From positions 1 to 18,815 of the forward strand of contig JAFLUJ010000160.1 of NCBI GenBank assembly GCA_022511485.1: a stretch of 18,815 nucleotides of DNA. The letters are read 5' to 3'. The position numbers and the translations under genes were made by a program. The notes below the pieces were generated by a model that saw only the letters and a list, made by a program, of their open reading frames with translations, was not told where the DNA came from and ran no database searches. Positions 1 to 5,962 of the stretch are shown piece by piece. The DNA comes from Oscillospiraceae bacterium. GTDB lineage: Bacteria; Bacillota; Clostridia; Oscillospirales; Ruminococcaceae. Numbering within the stretch: the stretch's first letter is position 1; the number at the start of each line of letters is the position of its first letter.

Positions 1-13
1 TTTGGAAAGGGGT

Positions 14-50
14 CTGGGGAATAACCTTTCTTCAGAAAGGTTTTCCCCAG
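14..50 (-). repeat. Palindromic REP-like element, left copy
   Basis: This is a near-perfect hairpin: CTGGGGAA.AACCTTTC (14-30, with one bulged T at 22) pairs with GAAAGGTTTTCCCCAG (35-50) around a 4-nt loop. It lies 34 bp beyond the stop of the minus-strand metallopeptidase gene, so on that transcript it would be a 3'-UTR structure. No T-run follows it on either strand, so it is not a classic intrinsic terminator. Read on the minus strand, its core aligns with a second copy at 18763-18787. Stretch 51-83 holds nothing I recognise. Confidence 0.7.
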
Positions 51-83
51 TAAAAACACAGAGATAATACACCAAATGATAAT

Positions 84-800
84 TTACTCTTTCAGTATCT
101 TCATGTATTTTTTATAGTCCGGCATAATGTCAGCAAGGACGGCGTAAAAATCCGCGCTGTGATTGGGGACGACAAAGTGTGCGTACTCGTGGACGAACAC
201 ATACTCCGAGCAGCCCCGGGGATAAAGTGCGAGACGGCTGTTCATGACGATCTTTTTCTTGTCGATATGACAGCTTCCCCAGCGGGAACGCATTTTCCGT
301 ATTTGCAGTGAGGCTTCCGGAACCCGGTATCCCTTTGAAGTAAACATCATACAGGTGCGCTTGTTCAGTTCTTCAAAAAGCTTTCCGATCTCCCCAAGAT
401 AGAATTTTTTCAGCAGTCCCCCCACTCGGTCAGAGGATCTTGCATAAACAATAAGCCTGTTTTCCTCTGTTACAACATTTTCCCTGACTGCTATAAATAT
501 ACTTAAAGTATATTTATTATCAAAACAACTTATTGTATTTCCATCTTTATACTCAGTATCTGTCTCCGGAATGTCCGGATGGCTTGCGTGGGAGGCGAGC
601 TTATCCAGACTGGAAAGTATAAATTCCGCCTTGCTTCTGATAAAGTCCTCAATATATTTTATCGGCACACGTTTAGAAGCGCTTACGTACACAAGACCGT
701 CCGGCTTGATACGGAGATTTATATTCTTGACCTTTTTTCTTGTCAGCAGCCAATTTATATTTTTGTCACCATATACTATTGTGCGCAGTTTATCTTCCAT
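84..800 (-). CDS. YgjP-type (DUF45) zinc metallopeptidase
   Basis: This 238-aa protein belongs, by sequence pattern, to the YgjP/SprT-like M48-related metallopeptidases, whose substrates are largely unknown. The zinc site is visible near the C-terminus as HEYAH (204-208), with the third ligand in the following PNHSADF (His214). It is preceded by the family signature MRSRWGSC. The first half, about residues 1-150, is the beta-rich leader typical of the family. There is no signal peptide or membrane span, so it should be cytosolic. The start chosen is ATG at 800, preceded by GAGG with 6-nt spacing. A TTG five codons upstream has no better ribosome site. The gene overlaps the end of the CDF transporter by 11 bp, so the two are probably translationally coupled. 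Family assignment is firm. A physiological role and any functional link to the metal exporter are not known. Confidence 0.9.
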   Translation of the reverse strand: MEDKLRTIVYGDKNINWLLTRKKVKNINLRIKPDGLVYVSASKRVPIKYIEDFIRSKAEFILSSLDKLASHASHPDIPETDTEYKDGNTISCFDNKYTLSIFIAVRENVVTEENRLIVYARSSDRVGGLLKKFYLGEIGKLFEELNKRTCMMFTSKGYRVPEASLQIRKMRSRWGSCHIDKKKIVMNSRLALYPRGCSEYVFVHEYAHFVVPNHSADFYAVLADIMPDYKKYMKILKE

Positions 801-1965
801 CGTAAACCTCGTCAACTGTTATTACAGGGAAAAATCTTTCGTCCCTGCTGCGTATAAGTTCCTTGACCCTGCCCTCGATCTCCTGACGTTCAGCAGGCTT
901 CCGGGAGCTTACTATCACAAGGTCAAAAATAAGATTTATTCGGTTCTCTCCGTCGGTAATACGGAAATCATGTATGCTTCCCTCCGGGTCAGCCTCATGG
1001 ACACATTCAAGGACGATCTGCTTGATGCCGTCCACATACTCGCTGTTTACTGTTATGGGATCTGTATGGATAACGGTCTGTATCCCCATTTCAAGAAGTA
1101 TCTTCCGCTCGATAGCGTCAATGACCTCGTGTATGTGTACCACGTCCCCATCGTCCGGAACTTCTGCGTGTACCGAAGCAAAGACGCGTCCCGGACCATA
1201 GTCATGTACTATAAGATCGTGTATGCCGACTATCTCTTCTGGTTCGGTCACAATATGACTGATGGCGTCTATAGTCTCCTTTGACGGAGGCATACCGAGG
1301 AGCAGGTCTATAGTTTCCTTTGCAAGATTTACTCCGCTGTACATGATGTACAGCGCTACGATAATGCCGATGTAACCGTCGGTCTGGAAGGGCAGGAAAT
1401 GTCCGATGACCGTTGCTGCTATTACTGCCGATGTGGAGATAACGTCATTTATGCTGTCATGGGCATTGGCTTTCATTACTGTGGAGTTTATTTTCTTTGC
1501 AATAGAGCCGTAGCAGAAAAACATCCACAGCTTGACAAGCACCGAAACAGCAAGGATACAGATCATAGCGGCGTTGAAATTTATTATTTCCGGATGAAGA
1601 ATTTTTTCTCCGCTGCTTTTAAGAAGCTCAAATCCCACAAGCAGTATTATAAAGGAAACGATAAGTGAGGAGATGTACTCTATCCTGCCGTGTCCGAAGG
1701 GATGCTCCCTGTCGGGAAGTCGATTCGCCATTTTTGCACCGATGATGGCAACGATGCAGCTTCCCAGATCGGAAAGGTTATTGAATGCGTCCGAGGTGAT
1801 GGCGATACTGTTCATCATCGTTCCGATAGCAAGCTTCAGACCAAACAGAAACAGATTGCACACCGATCCTATTACTCCGCCCATTATGCAGTAATTCTGA
1901 CGGACTGTTTTATCTGAGGTGTTTTGATGATCGGAAATAAAAGTCTTTGCCAGAAAGTCAATCAT
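790..1965 (-). CDS. Cation diffusion facilitator (CDF) metal exporter
   Basis: This 391-aa member of the cation diffusion facilitator family should export a divalent metal in exchange for protons across the cytoplasmic membrane. About six membrane spans fill residues 28-210. The TM2 motif SDAFNNLSD (58-66) and the loop HPFGHGRIEYISS (88-100) are typical. By alignment from memory to E. coli YiiP, the transport site would be Asn62, Asp66, Asp170 and Asp174 (TM5 motif KANAHDSIND). That resembles manganese-type CDFs more than the His-containing zinc type. The cytoplasmic tail contains the usual ferredoxin-like domain (about 210-295). A further region of about 95 residues follows it and looks like a second copy of that domain type. 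The start is ATG at 1965, after a GGGGG ribosome site. An upstream in-frame ATG at 2016 lacks support. Family certain, metal uncertain. Confidence 0.9.
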   Translation of the reverse strand: MIDFLAKTFISDHQNTSDKTVRQNYCIMGGVIGSVCNLFLFGLKLAIGTMMNSIAITSDAFNNLSDLGSCIVAIIGAKMANRLPDREHPFGHGRIEYISSLIVSFIILLVGFELLKSSGEKILHPEIINFNAAMICILAVSVLVKLWMFFCYGSIAKKINSTVMKANAHDSINDVISTSAVIAATVIGHFLPFQTDGYIGIIVALYIMYSGVNLAKETIDLLLGMPPSKETIDAISHIVTEPEEIVGIHDLIVHDYGPGRVFASVHAEVPDDGDVVHIHEVIDAIERKILLEMGIQTVIHTDPITVNSEYVDGIKQIVLECVHEADPEGSIHDFRITDGENRINLIFDLVIVSSRKPAERQEIEGRVKELIRSRDERFFPVITVDEVYDGR

Positions 1966-1993
1966 TGTAGAATATCCCCCAAAATATACTAAT

Positions 1994-2023
1994 TGTATAA
2001 ATGAATTAAATTTCAAAAGTAAA
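1994..2023 (-). promoter_or_regulatory. Possible promoter of the CDF/metallopeptidase unit
   Basis: On the minus strand there is a TTTACT (2018-2023), an 18-bp spacer and TATACA (1994-1999), about 29 bp upstream of the CDF start. The boxes are imperfect, and TATATT a few bases further downstream is an alternative -10. The position after the terminator-like hairpin at 2043-2078 supports a new transcription start somewhere here. Confidence 0.3.
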
Positions 2024-2042
2024 ACTCCGACTAAAGCAGGGA

Positions 2043-2078
2043 CAAAAGCTCCGGGAAATATATTTGCTGGAGCTTTTG
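2043..2078 (-). terminator. Terminator-like hairpin ending the scf unit
   Basis: A 10-bp stem, CAAAAGCTCC (2043-2052) with GGAGCTTTTG (2069-2078), closes a 16-nt loop that contains the self-complementary AAATATATTT. On the minus strand the stem ends in TTTTG, so the U-run is short. It lies about 85 bp after the stop of the small membrane-protein gene and just upstream of the CDF promoter region, which is the right place for a transcription end. Confidence 0.5.
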
Positions 2079-2161
2079 CAGGATTTGTTGCATACTTTAG
2101 ATCAGAGTTCGGTGCAGCTTCATTGGCTGCTATTTGTGTGGTGTTGTTTTAAGAATCAATA

Positions 2162-2371
2162 TTATATTATGCCGGATCTGAACAGAAGATACCCGGCGGC
2201 AGCAAGAAAAACCAAAGCTGCCGGAATGATTATCCATAAAAGGACAGGCTTTTCCTTTGGCTTAGGTTCTTCCACCTCAGCAAAGGTATCCTTCAGATCT
2301 TTTTTTATGTCCTTTATTTCCTGTTTGAACTGACGTATTTTTTCCTGGTCTCCGGTTTTCATCTTTGCCAT
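2162..2371 (-). CDS. Small single-span membrane protein, function unknown
   Basis: This 69-aa product is not one I recognise. Residues 1-35 are highly charged and probably helical or coiled-coil (QEKIRQFKQEIKDIKKDLKD). A short EPKPKEKP linker follows, then one hydrophobic span (about 44-64, LLWIIIPAALVFLAAAGYLLF) and a short polar end. There is no cleavable signal, so the likely topology is a cytoplasmic N-terminus with a C-terminal anchor. The ATG at 2371 lies 2 nt after the scfB stop codon, and its ribosome site (GGAGGGG) is inside the scfB coding sequence, which implies translational coupling. It may therefore be an accessory of the SCIFF peptide system, for example in membrane tethering or export. 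That role is inference only, because I see no family domain. Confidence 0.75.
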   Translation of the reverse strand: MAKMKTGDQEKIRQFKQEIKDIKKDLKDTFAEVEEPKPKEKPVLLWIIIPAALVFLAAAGYLLFRSGII

Positions 2372-2373
2372 TG

Positions 2374-3765
2374 TCAGCCATTCCCCTCCGACGTGTTTGC
2401 TTCTTCAGCCGCCTGTGCCGCTTTTATCATAATAGCACATTCAAGACGTTTTTTCTCCAGCTCACAGGAGAGCTTATGTGCGGTGAGTATGTTTCCGGTA
2501 TAAATGTAGTTGTTGGCATTGCAGCCTCCGCTGCAATAGAATTTCGCCCAGCATTTTTTGCAGTCCTCTTTGGTGTAGATATGTGCAGATGCAAATTCCT
2601 TTTTGATGTCCGTATTGAAAGTACCCTCATTAATATTGCCCATTTTATATTTTTCAATACCTACAAACTGGTGACAGGGATAAATATCTCCCTCTGGAGT
2701 GATGGCAACATATTCGTTTCCGCTGCCGCAGCCGCGAAGTCTTTTTATTGCGCAGGGTCCCTGGTCAAGGTCAAGCATGAAATGGAAGAAATTCAGGTGC
2801 TTGTCCGTTTTATTTTTTTCAAGAAGTATTGCTGCAAGACGTTCATACTCCTTGAATATTGCAAGCAGATTTTTTTCCGTGATTGCGTAGTTCATTGAGC
2901 TGTCGCTTACCACAGGCTCAACGGAGATCTGGTCGAAGCCCTGCTCGTAAAGATGGAGCACGTCCTCGCCGAAATCCAGATTATATCCGGTAAAAGTTCC
3001 CCTTACATAGTAATTTTCAAAGTTCCGTTTCTCCACAAGTCTCTTGTATTTATCCATGATGGAATCGTAGCAGCCTGTTCCGTCCACACGCTTGCGGACG
3101 CGGTCGTTGACCTCTTTTCTGCCATCCACGGAAAGGACAACGTTGGACATTTCCCTGTTGATGAAGTCCATTTTCTCATCGTCAAGCAGCAGACCGTTTG
3201 TTGTGATTGTAAATCTGAAATGCTTGCCGTACTCATTTTCCTTGCTTCTGCCGTATGTAACAAGCCTTTTGACGGTATCCCAGTTCATAAGAGGCTCGCC
3301 GCCGAAAAAGTCAAGCTCAAGATTTTCCCTGTCCCCGGAATTTTTCAGCAGGAAATCCATAGCCTTTTTGCCGGTTTCAAAGTCCATGTGCATACGCTTG
3401 CCCAGACCGTAGTCTCCTGTGGAGGCGAAGCAGTATTCACACCGGAGGTTGCAGTCCTGAGCAACAAGCAGGCACATAGCCTTTACCGGAGCGGGTACAG
3501 ACCTGTCAGCAAACTGTTCGTAATCGTCAGCGGAAAAAAGTATCCCTTCATTGTGGAGATCAAGTACCTCCTTATAGCAGGAACGGATATCCGTTTCCTG
3601 ATAAAAGCGGGTGAGCTTTTCAATGACTCTTTGAGGACATTCCGGCTCAAAGGGAGGCTGAACATTATCAAGCATATCGTATGTGATCTCATCCACGAGG
3701 AAAACTCCGCCGCTGTGGACGTCCAGCACGATATTCAGACCGCCAAGCTTGTACTTATGTATCAT
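2374..3765 (-). CDS. scfB: SCIFF peptide maturase, radical SAM/SPASM ranthipeptide synthase
   Basis: This 463-aa radical SAM enzyme is expected to form thioether (ranthipeptide) cross-links from the cysteines of the neighbouring 45-aa precursor. The N-terminal ~90 residues (MIHKYKLGGLNIVLDVHSG...) are the PqqD-like peptide recognition region. The SAM-binding 4Fe-4S motif CNLRCEYC (Cys105, Cys109, Cys112) is next. Then comes the GGEP motif within FFGGEPLMNW. The last ~120 residues form the SPASM-type auxiliary cluster region, with CGSGNEYVAITPEGDIYPCH, CKKCWAKFYCSGGC and a later Cys near KLSCELEKK. Length matches characterised relatives such as CteB of Thermoanaerobacter. The start is ATG at 3765, preceded by AGGAGCG. 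The in-frame ATG at 3810 falls in an upstream hairpin and is rejected. It lies 174 bp downstream of scfA and is coupled to the small gene after it. The symbol scfB follows usage for the SCIFF maturase. Confidence 0.95.
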   Translation of the reverse strand: MIHKYKLGGLNIVLDVHSGGVFLVDEITYDMLDNVQPPFEPECPQRVIEKLTRFYQETDIRSCYKEVLDLHNEGILFSADDYEQFADRSVPAPVKAMCLLVAQDCNLRCEYCFASTGDYGLGKRMHMDFETGKKAMDFLLKNSGDRENLELDFFGGEPLMNWDTVKRLVTYGRSKENEYGKHFRFTITTNGLLLDDEKMDFINREMSNVVLSVDGRKEVNDRVRKRVDGTGCYDSIMDKYKRLVEKRNFENYYVRGTFTGYNLDFGEDVLHLYEQGFDQISVEPVVSDSSMNYAITEKNLLAIFKEYERLAAILLEKNKTDKHLNFFHFMLDLDQGPCAIKRLRGCGSGNEYVAITPEGDIYPCHQFVGIEKYKMGNINEGTFNTDIKKEFASAHIYTKEDCKKCWAKFYCSGGCNANNYIYTGNILTAHKLSCELEKKRLECAIMIKAAQAAEEANTSEGNG

Positions 3766-3801
3766 AAAATAACGCTCCTTAAATAGCATTAAATAGCAAA
3801 T

Positions 3802-3820
3802 AAGGGGCATAATGCCCCTT
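3802..3820 (-). other. Hairpin upstream of scfB
   Basis: AAGGGGCA (3802-3809-side) pairs perfectly with TGCCCCTT around a 3-nt loop, forming AAGGGGCATTATGCCCCTT on the minus strand. It lies between the larger structured element and the scfB ribosome site (about 25 nt further on). It is followed by ATTTGCTATTTAA rather than a T-run, so partial termination, RNA processing or stabilisation of the scfB message are all possible. Confidence 0.6.
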
Positions 3821-3821
3821 A

Positions 3822-3927
3822 GAACCTGTCTTTACAACCTATGGTATGGATTTGTACAGGCGGCGTCAGTACACAAGAGCCGCCTTATGCAGATAAACCC
3901 GCACACATAGTCTGTGAAGACAGGTTC
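3822..3927 (-). other. Structured inter-cistronic element between scfA and scfB
   Basis: The ends of this 106-bp stretch are inverted repeats. GAACCTGTCTTTACA (3822-3836) pairs with TGTGAAGACAGGTTC (3913-3927) over 15 positions including one G-U. After a 2x2 internal loop, CTATG (3839-3843) pairs with CATAG (3906-3910). Inside, AGGCGGC (3858-3864) pairs with GCCGCCT (3879-3885) around a 14-nt loop. The closing stem starts 12 nt after the scfA stop codon, so the element is within the scfA-scfB transcript. It could be an RNA that insulates the short precursor message from the maturase message, or a small inserted palindromic element. I do not recognise a named RNA family. Confidence 0.65.
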
Positions 3928-3939
3928 GATGTGTGGAAA

Positions 3940-4077
3940 TTACTTTTCGCACTTCTGATTAGCAACTGTGCAGGAAGTCTTGCAGGCAGACTGGCATGAT
4001 GCCTGACACTTGCCGCAGCCGCCCTTTGATGCTGTCTTTTTAAGGTTAGCCTTGTTGATGGTGATGATGTGCTTCAT
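3940..4077 (-). CDS. scfA: SCIFF ranthipeptide precursor (six Cys in 45 residues)
   Basis: This is a 45-aa ribosomally made precursor. The basic leader MKHIITINKANLKKTASKGG is followed by six cysteines at 21, 24, 28, 32, 36 and 43 (core CGKCQASCQSACKTSC, then TVANQKCEK). That is exactly the length and cysteine count that define the SCIFF family, found across Clostridia. The adjacent radical SAM enzyme is expected to link the cysteines to other residues by thioethers. The biological role of the mature product is unresolved in the literature I know. The start is ATG at 4077, with an AGGAGG box 7-8 nt upstream, and a strong promoter lies just beyond. An in-frame ATG 23 codons upstream falls in the promoter and is not the start. 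There is no exporter or protease gene in the immediate unit. Confidence 0.97.
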   Translation of the reverse strand: MKHIITINKANLKKTASKGGCGKCQASCQSACKTSCTVANQKCEK

Positions 4078-4110
4078 TGGAACAACCTCCTCCGAAAAAA
4101 GATTAAAGAT

Positions 4111-4139
4111 ATTATACCACATTAATTGACATTTTTCAA
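4111..4139 (-). promoter_or_regulatory. Promoter of scfA
   Basis: On the minus strand: TTGAAA (4134-4139), a 17-bp spacer, and TATAAT (4111-4116) preceded by TGG, an extended -10. Transcription should start near 4104, giving a short leader before the scfA ribosome site. The sequence just upstream, TTGACTATTG, begins 1 bp after the stop codon of the TIGR04086 gene and recurs at the same distance in the chemotaxis gene promoter. Confidence 0.85.
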
Positions 4140-4147
4140 TAGTCAAA

Positions 4148-4552
4148 TTAACGAAATCTTTTGGGTGAATTTACCCCAAATATGCCGCCTATGGCAGAAC
4201 AAGCAAGGATCATTAACAATTTTGTAAAAAAGCCTCCTGCGGAAAAGCCTCTTACGAAAATGATACCTCCTAAAAGTGTGAAAACAAAAATTATTGCTCC
4301 GCAGGCAAGTCCCACCTTCAAACCGTTTCTCCGACGGCGTTTAGCGGCTGTAAAGCCTGCCGAGAAGCATCCGGCGCAAAGCGCTGCGGACGCCATTACT
4401 GTAAATACTCCGTCACTAAGGTCGACAACTGTGGCAATTGCCGAAAAAAGAGTGACCATCAGAAATATCGCTCCCACGCAGGCAAGTCCCGCATTAAGGA
4501 CAAGCAGGAGCTTTTCGGCTTTAGCGCGTTCAGCGGAAGTTTTTCTCCGCAT
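4148..4552 (-). CDS. TIGR04086-type four-span membrane protein
   Basis: This 134-aa integral membrane protein has a basic N-terminus (MRRKTSAERAKAEK), then four hydrophobic spans at roughly 15-40, 45-70, 80-102 and 108-128, rich in Gly and Ala, with the basic loop AAKRRRRNGLK between spans two and three. Length, topology and place between yajC and the SCIFF genes fit the uncharacterised TIGR04086 family of Clostridia. No catalytic motif is visible. The start is ATG at 4552, with GGAGGG 5-6 nt upstream. An ATG seven codons earlier has no ribosome site. It probably shares a transcript with yajC, 97 bp upstream. That gap holds only a weak 5-bp GGGAC/GTCCC hairpin and no clear promoter. Its frequent company with SCIFF makes a link to that system plausible but unproven. 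Confidence 0.85.
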   Translation of the reverse strand: MRRKTSAERAKAEKLLLVLNAGLACVGAIFLMVTLFSAIATVVDLSDGVFTVMASAALCAGCFSAGFTAAKRRRRNGLKVGLACGAIIFVFTLLGGIIFVRGFSAGGFFTKLLMILACSAIGGIFGVNSPKRFR

Positions 4553-4649
4553 ACAGACCCTCCGTTCGATCATATCATAATCGGGACGATGTCCCTATTG
4601 AATGACTATGCTTGCGAAGGGAAAATAATGACGGTTTTAGAGCTGGTTC

Positions 4650-5027
4650 TTATTTCTTTTTGACTGCTTCTTCGGTAGTATCGTGGATAGTGGCATTTTC
4701 GGAAATAGCCCATATTTTCACTCTGATCTTGGAGCGGTCGCCGCCTGTTTCAATAACGACAGTATCCTCGGTTTTGCGGACGATAATTCCGGTGATCCCT
4801 CCGATAGTCGTGACCTCGTCGCCAATCTGGAGACTGTCCCGCATTTCCTTTGCTTCCTTTTCCTTTTTTCTCTGGGGACGTATCATAACGAAATACATCA
4901 GAGCCATAAGGATAACGAACATTACGACTGAATATGCTACGGAAAATCCCATATCGCCCTGTCCCTGTCCTGCGGCTGCGTTAGTCTGGTCTGCACTGAG
5001 CATTAAAGGCATTAAATATGAATACAT
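4650..5027 (-). CDS. yajC: Preprotein translocase accessory subunit YajC
   Basis: This 125-aa protein is the small membrane subunit that associates with SecDF and the SecYEG translocon. A periplasm-facing N-terminal stretch of about 25 residues precedes one membrane span (about 27-48). The family signature follows directly: MIRPQRKKEKEAKEM, then LQIGDEVTTIGGITGIIVRK, a small beta-rich cytoplasmic domain ending near residue 105, and a charged tail. The length is normal for the family. The start is ATG at 5027, with AGGAGG 7 nt upstream. A longer in-frame extension beginning at 5096 runs through the promoter and is rejected. In many Clostridia yajC is next to tgt and secDF, which are absent here. 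Instead it leads toward the TIGR04086 and SCIFF genes. Confidence 0.95.
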   Translation of the reverse strand: MYSYLMPLMLSADQTNAAAGQGQGDMGFSVAYSVVMFVILMALMYFVMIRPQRKKEKEAKEMRDSLQIGDEVTTIGGITGIIVRKTEDTVVIETGGDRSKIRVKIWAISENATIHDTTEEAVKKK

Positions 5028-5058
5028 TAAAAATCCTCCTAAAATTGAACATAATACT

Positions 5059-5086
5059 ATTATAACACAATTTTTCCAATTTGCAA
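5059..5086 (-). promoter_or_regulatory. Promoter of yajC
   Basis: On the minus strand: TTGCAA (5081-5086), a 16-bp spacer, and TATAAT (5059-5064) with TGT just before it as an extended -10. Transcription should start near 5052, about 25 nt ahead of the yajC start, with the AGGAGG box in between. Confidence 0.75.
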
Positions 5087-5273
5087 TAGTATTCATAATT
5101 TTTTAACGGTGTAATTTATAATATTAATTTCTAAAACAGCAGCAGACAGATTTGACGGTCATCTTTGTCTGCTAACATTTCAGGGATCAGTATAAATCAT
5201 TTATTTTTACTACAGACAGGGTGGAAAAGTACTTAGGGGCGGCATGCGGCTCTGTTTACAAAAATTGTTTATA
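5087..5273. other. Divergent intergenic region with one hairpin
   Basis: No gene is visible between the yajC promoter and the ECF sigma promoter. The only structure found is an inverted repeat, AGCAGACA (5141-5148) with TGTCTGCT (5166-5173), extended by GAT/ATC with a 2-nt bulge. It has no T-run on either side. It is upstream of both promoters, so it would be in neither transcript. It could be a protein-binding palindrome, a remnant 3' end of a lost gene, or chance. Confidence 0.4.
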
Positions 5274-5302
5274 TTGATTATTTGATACGGCAATGCTATA
5301 AT
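5274..5302 (+). promoter_or_regulatory. Promoter of the ECF sigma operon
   Basis: TTGATT (5274-5279), a 17-bp spacer and TATAAT (5297-5302) preceded by TGC (extended -10). Expected transcription start is near 5309, giving a leader of about 95 nt before the ATG at 5405. These are housekeeping-sigma boxes. I did not find an obvious ECF-type AAC/CGT promoter, so auto-regulation by the encoded sigma factor is not evident from sequence. Confidence 0.7.
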
Positions 5303-5404
5303 GTTTATGCGAAGAAAATTTTTTTAAAAATGGGTGCGAAAAATTGATACTTGCTGTGTCTAATAAACAGAAAGCAATTGCAAGATCAAATAGGAGGATA
5401 TCAA

Positions 5405-5962
5405 ATGGATAACGCTACGGATCGCTACCGTCGTTTCCTTGCTGGTGATGATAATGGACTTAGGGAAATCATTGATATATATTACAACGGATTGACTCTC
5501 TATATCAACGGTATTGTAAACAATTTGTCTGAAACAGAAGATATTGTACAGGACACTTTTGTAAAGCTGGCTGTTAAAAAGCCAAAATTCAATGGAAAAT
5601 GTGAATTCAAGACCTGGCTGTACACGATCGCACGGAATTTTGCCTATAATTATCTGAAAAGGCATAGATCGAGATTTTCGGAGCAGTCCATAGATTCGTA
5701 TGTATTGCTGTCAGATGGTACGGATGTAGAAAAGCAATATCTCCACTCTCAGCAGAGCATTGAGCTGCATAGAGCTATGAAGAAGCTGAATACTGAGTAT
5801 TTTCAAGTGCTTTACCTGATGTATTTTGAAAATATTAATACTGACGGTATCGCTAAAATTATGCACAGATCCAAACGTCAGATCGGTGATCTGTTATACA
5901 GAGCAAAAAAATCATTAAAATCCAAACTGGAAAAGGCAGGCTTTCATTATGAAGAATTCTAA
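5405..5962 (+). CDS. ECF-type RNA polymerase sigma factor
   Basis: This 185-aa sigma-70 family protein has only regions 2 and 4, as in extracytoplasmic function sigma factors. Region 2 covers about residues 8-80 and contains the core-binding and -10 recognition helices (LSETEDIVQDTFVKLAV, then FKTWLYTIARNFAYNYLKRHR). Region 4 covers about 118-175, with the helix-turn-helix GIAKIMHRSKRQIGDLLYRAKKSL for -35 recognition. The start is ATG at 5405, with AGGAGG 7 nt upstream. The next gene starts inside its last codons (14-bp overlap), a typical layout for a sigma factor and its regulator. The ECF subgroup cannot be assigned by eye. Confidence 0.93.
   Translation: MDNATDRYRRFLAGDDNGLREIIDIYYNGLTLYINGIVNNLSETEDIVQDTFVKLAVKKPKFNGKCEFKTWLYTIARNFAYNYLKRHRSRFSEQSIDSYVLLSDGTDVEKQYLHSQQSIELHRAMKKLNTEYFQVLYLMYFENINTDGIAKIMHRSKRQIGDLLYRAKKSLKSKLEKAGFHYEEF

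Noticed and set aside
571..1284. A 237-codon open frame on the plus strand
   Set aside because: It crosses two real minus-strand genes and has no ribosome site or domain pattern.
2044..2077. The AAAAGCTCC/GGAGCTTTT repeat as a mobile-element end
   Set aside because: It is a simple local hairpin with no second copy seen in the window, and its place fits a transcription end better.
2953..3786. A 277-codon open frame on the plus strand
   Set aside because: It is antisense to scfB, whose radical SAM motifs fix the true frame.
3822..3927. A full insertion sequence suggested by the inverted ends
   Set aside because: Only 106 bp with no transposase frame and no clear target-site duplication on either side. 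It is kept as a structured element or possible MITE only.
4078..4146. N-terminal extension of the SCIFF precursor
   Set aside because: The extension covers the promoter and the AGGAGG site of scfA. The 45-aa form has exactly the family length.
4574..4600. GGGAC/GTCCC hairpin between yajC and the TIGR04086 gene
   Set aside because: Only 5 bp of stem and no T-run, so it is too weak to call a terminator or regulator.
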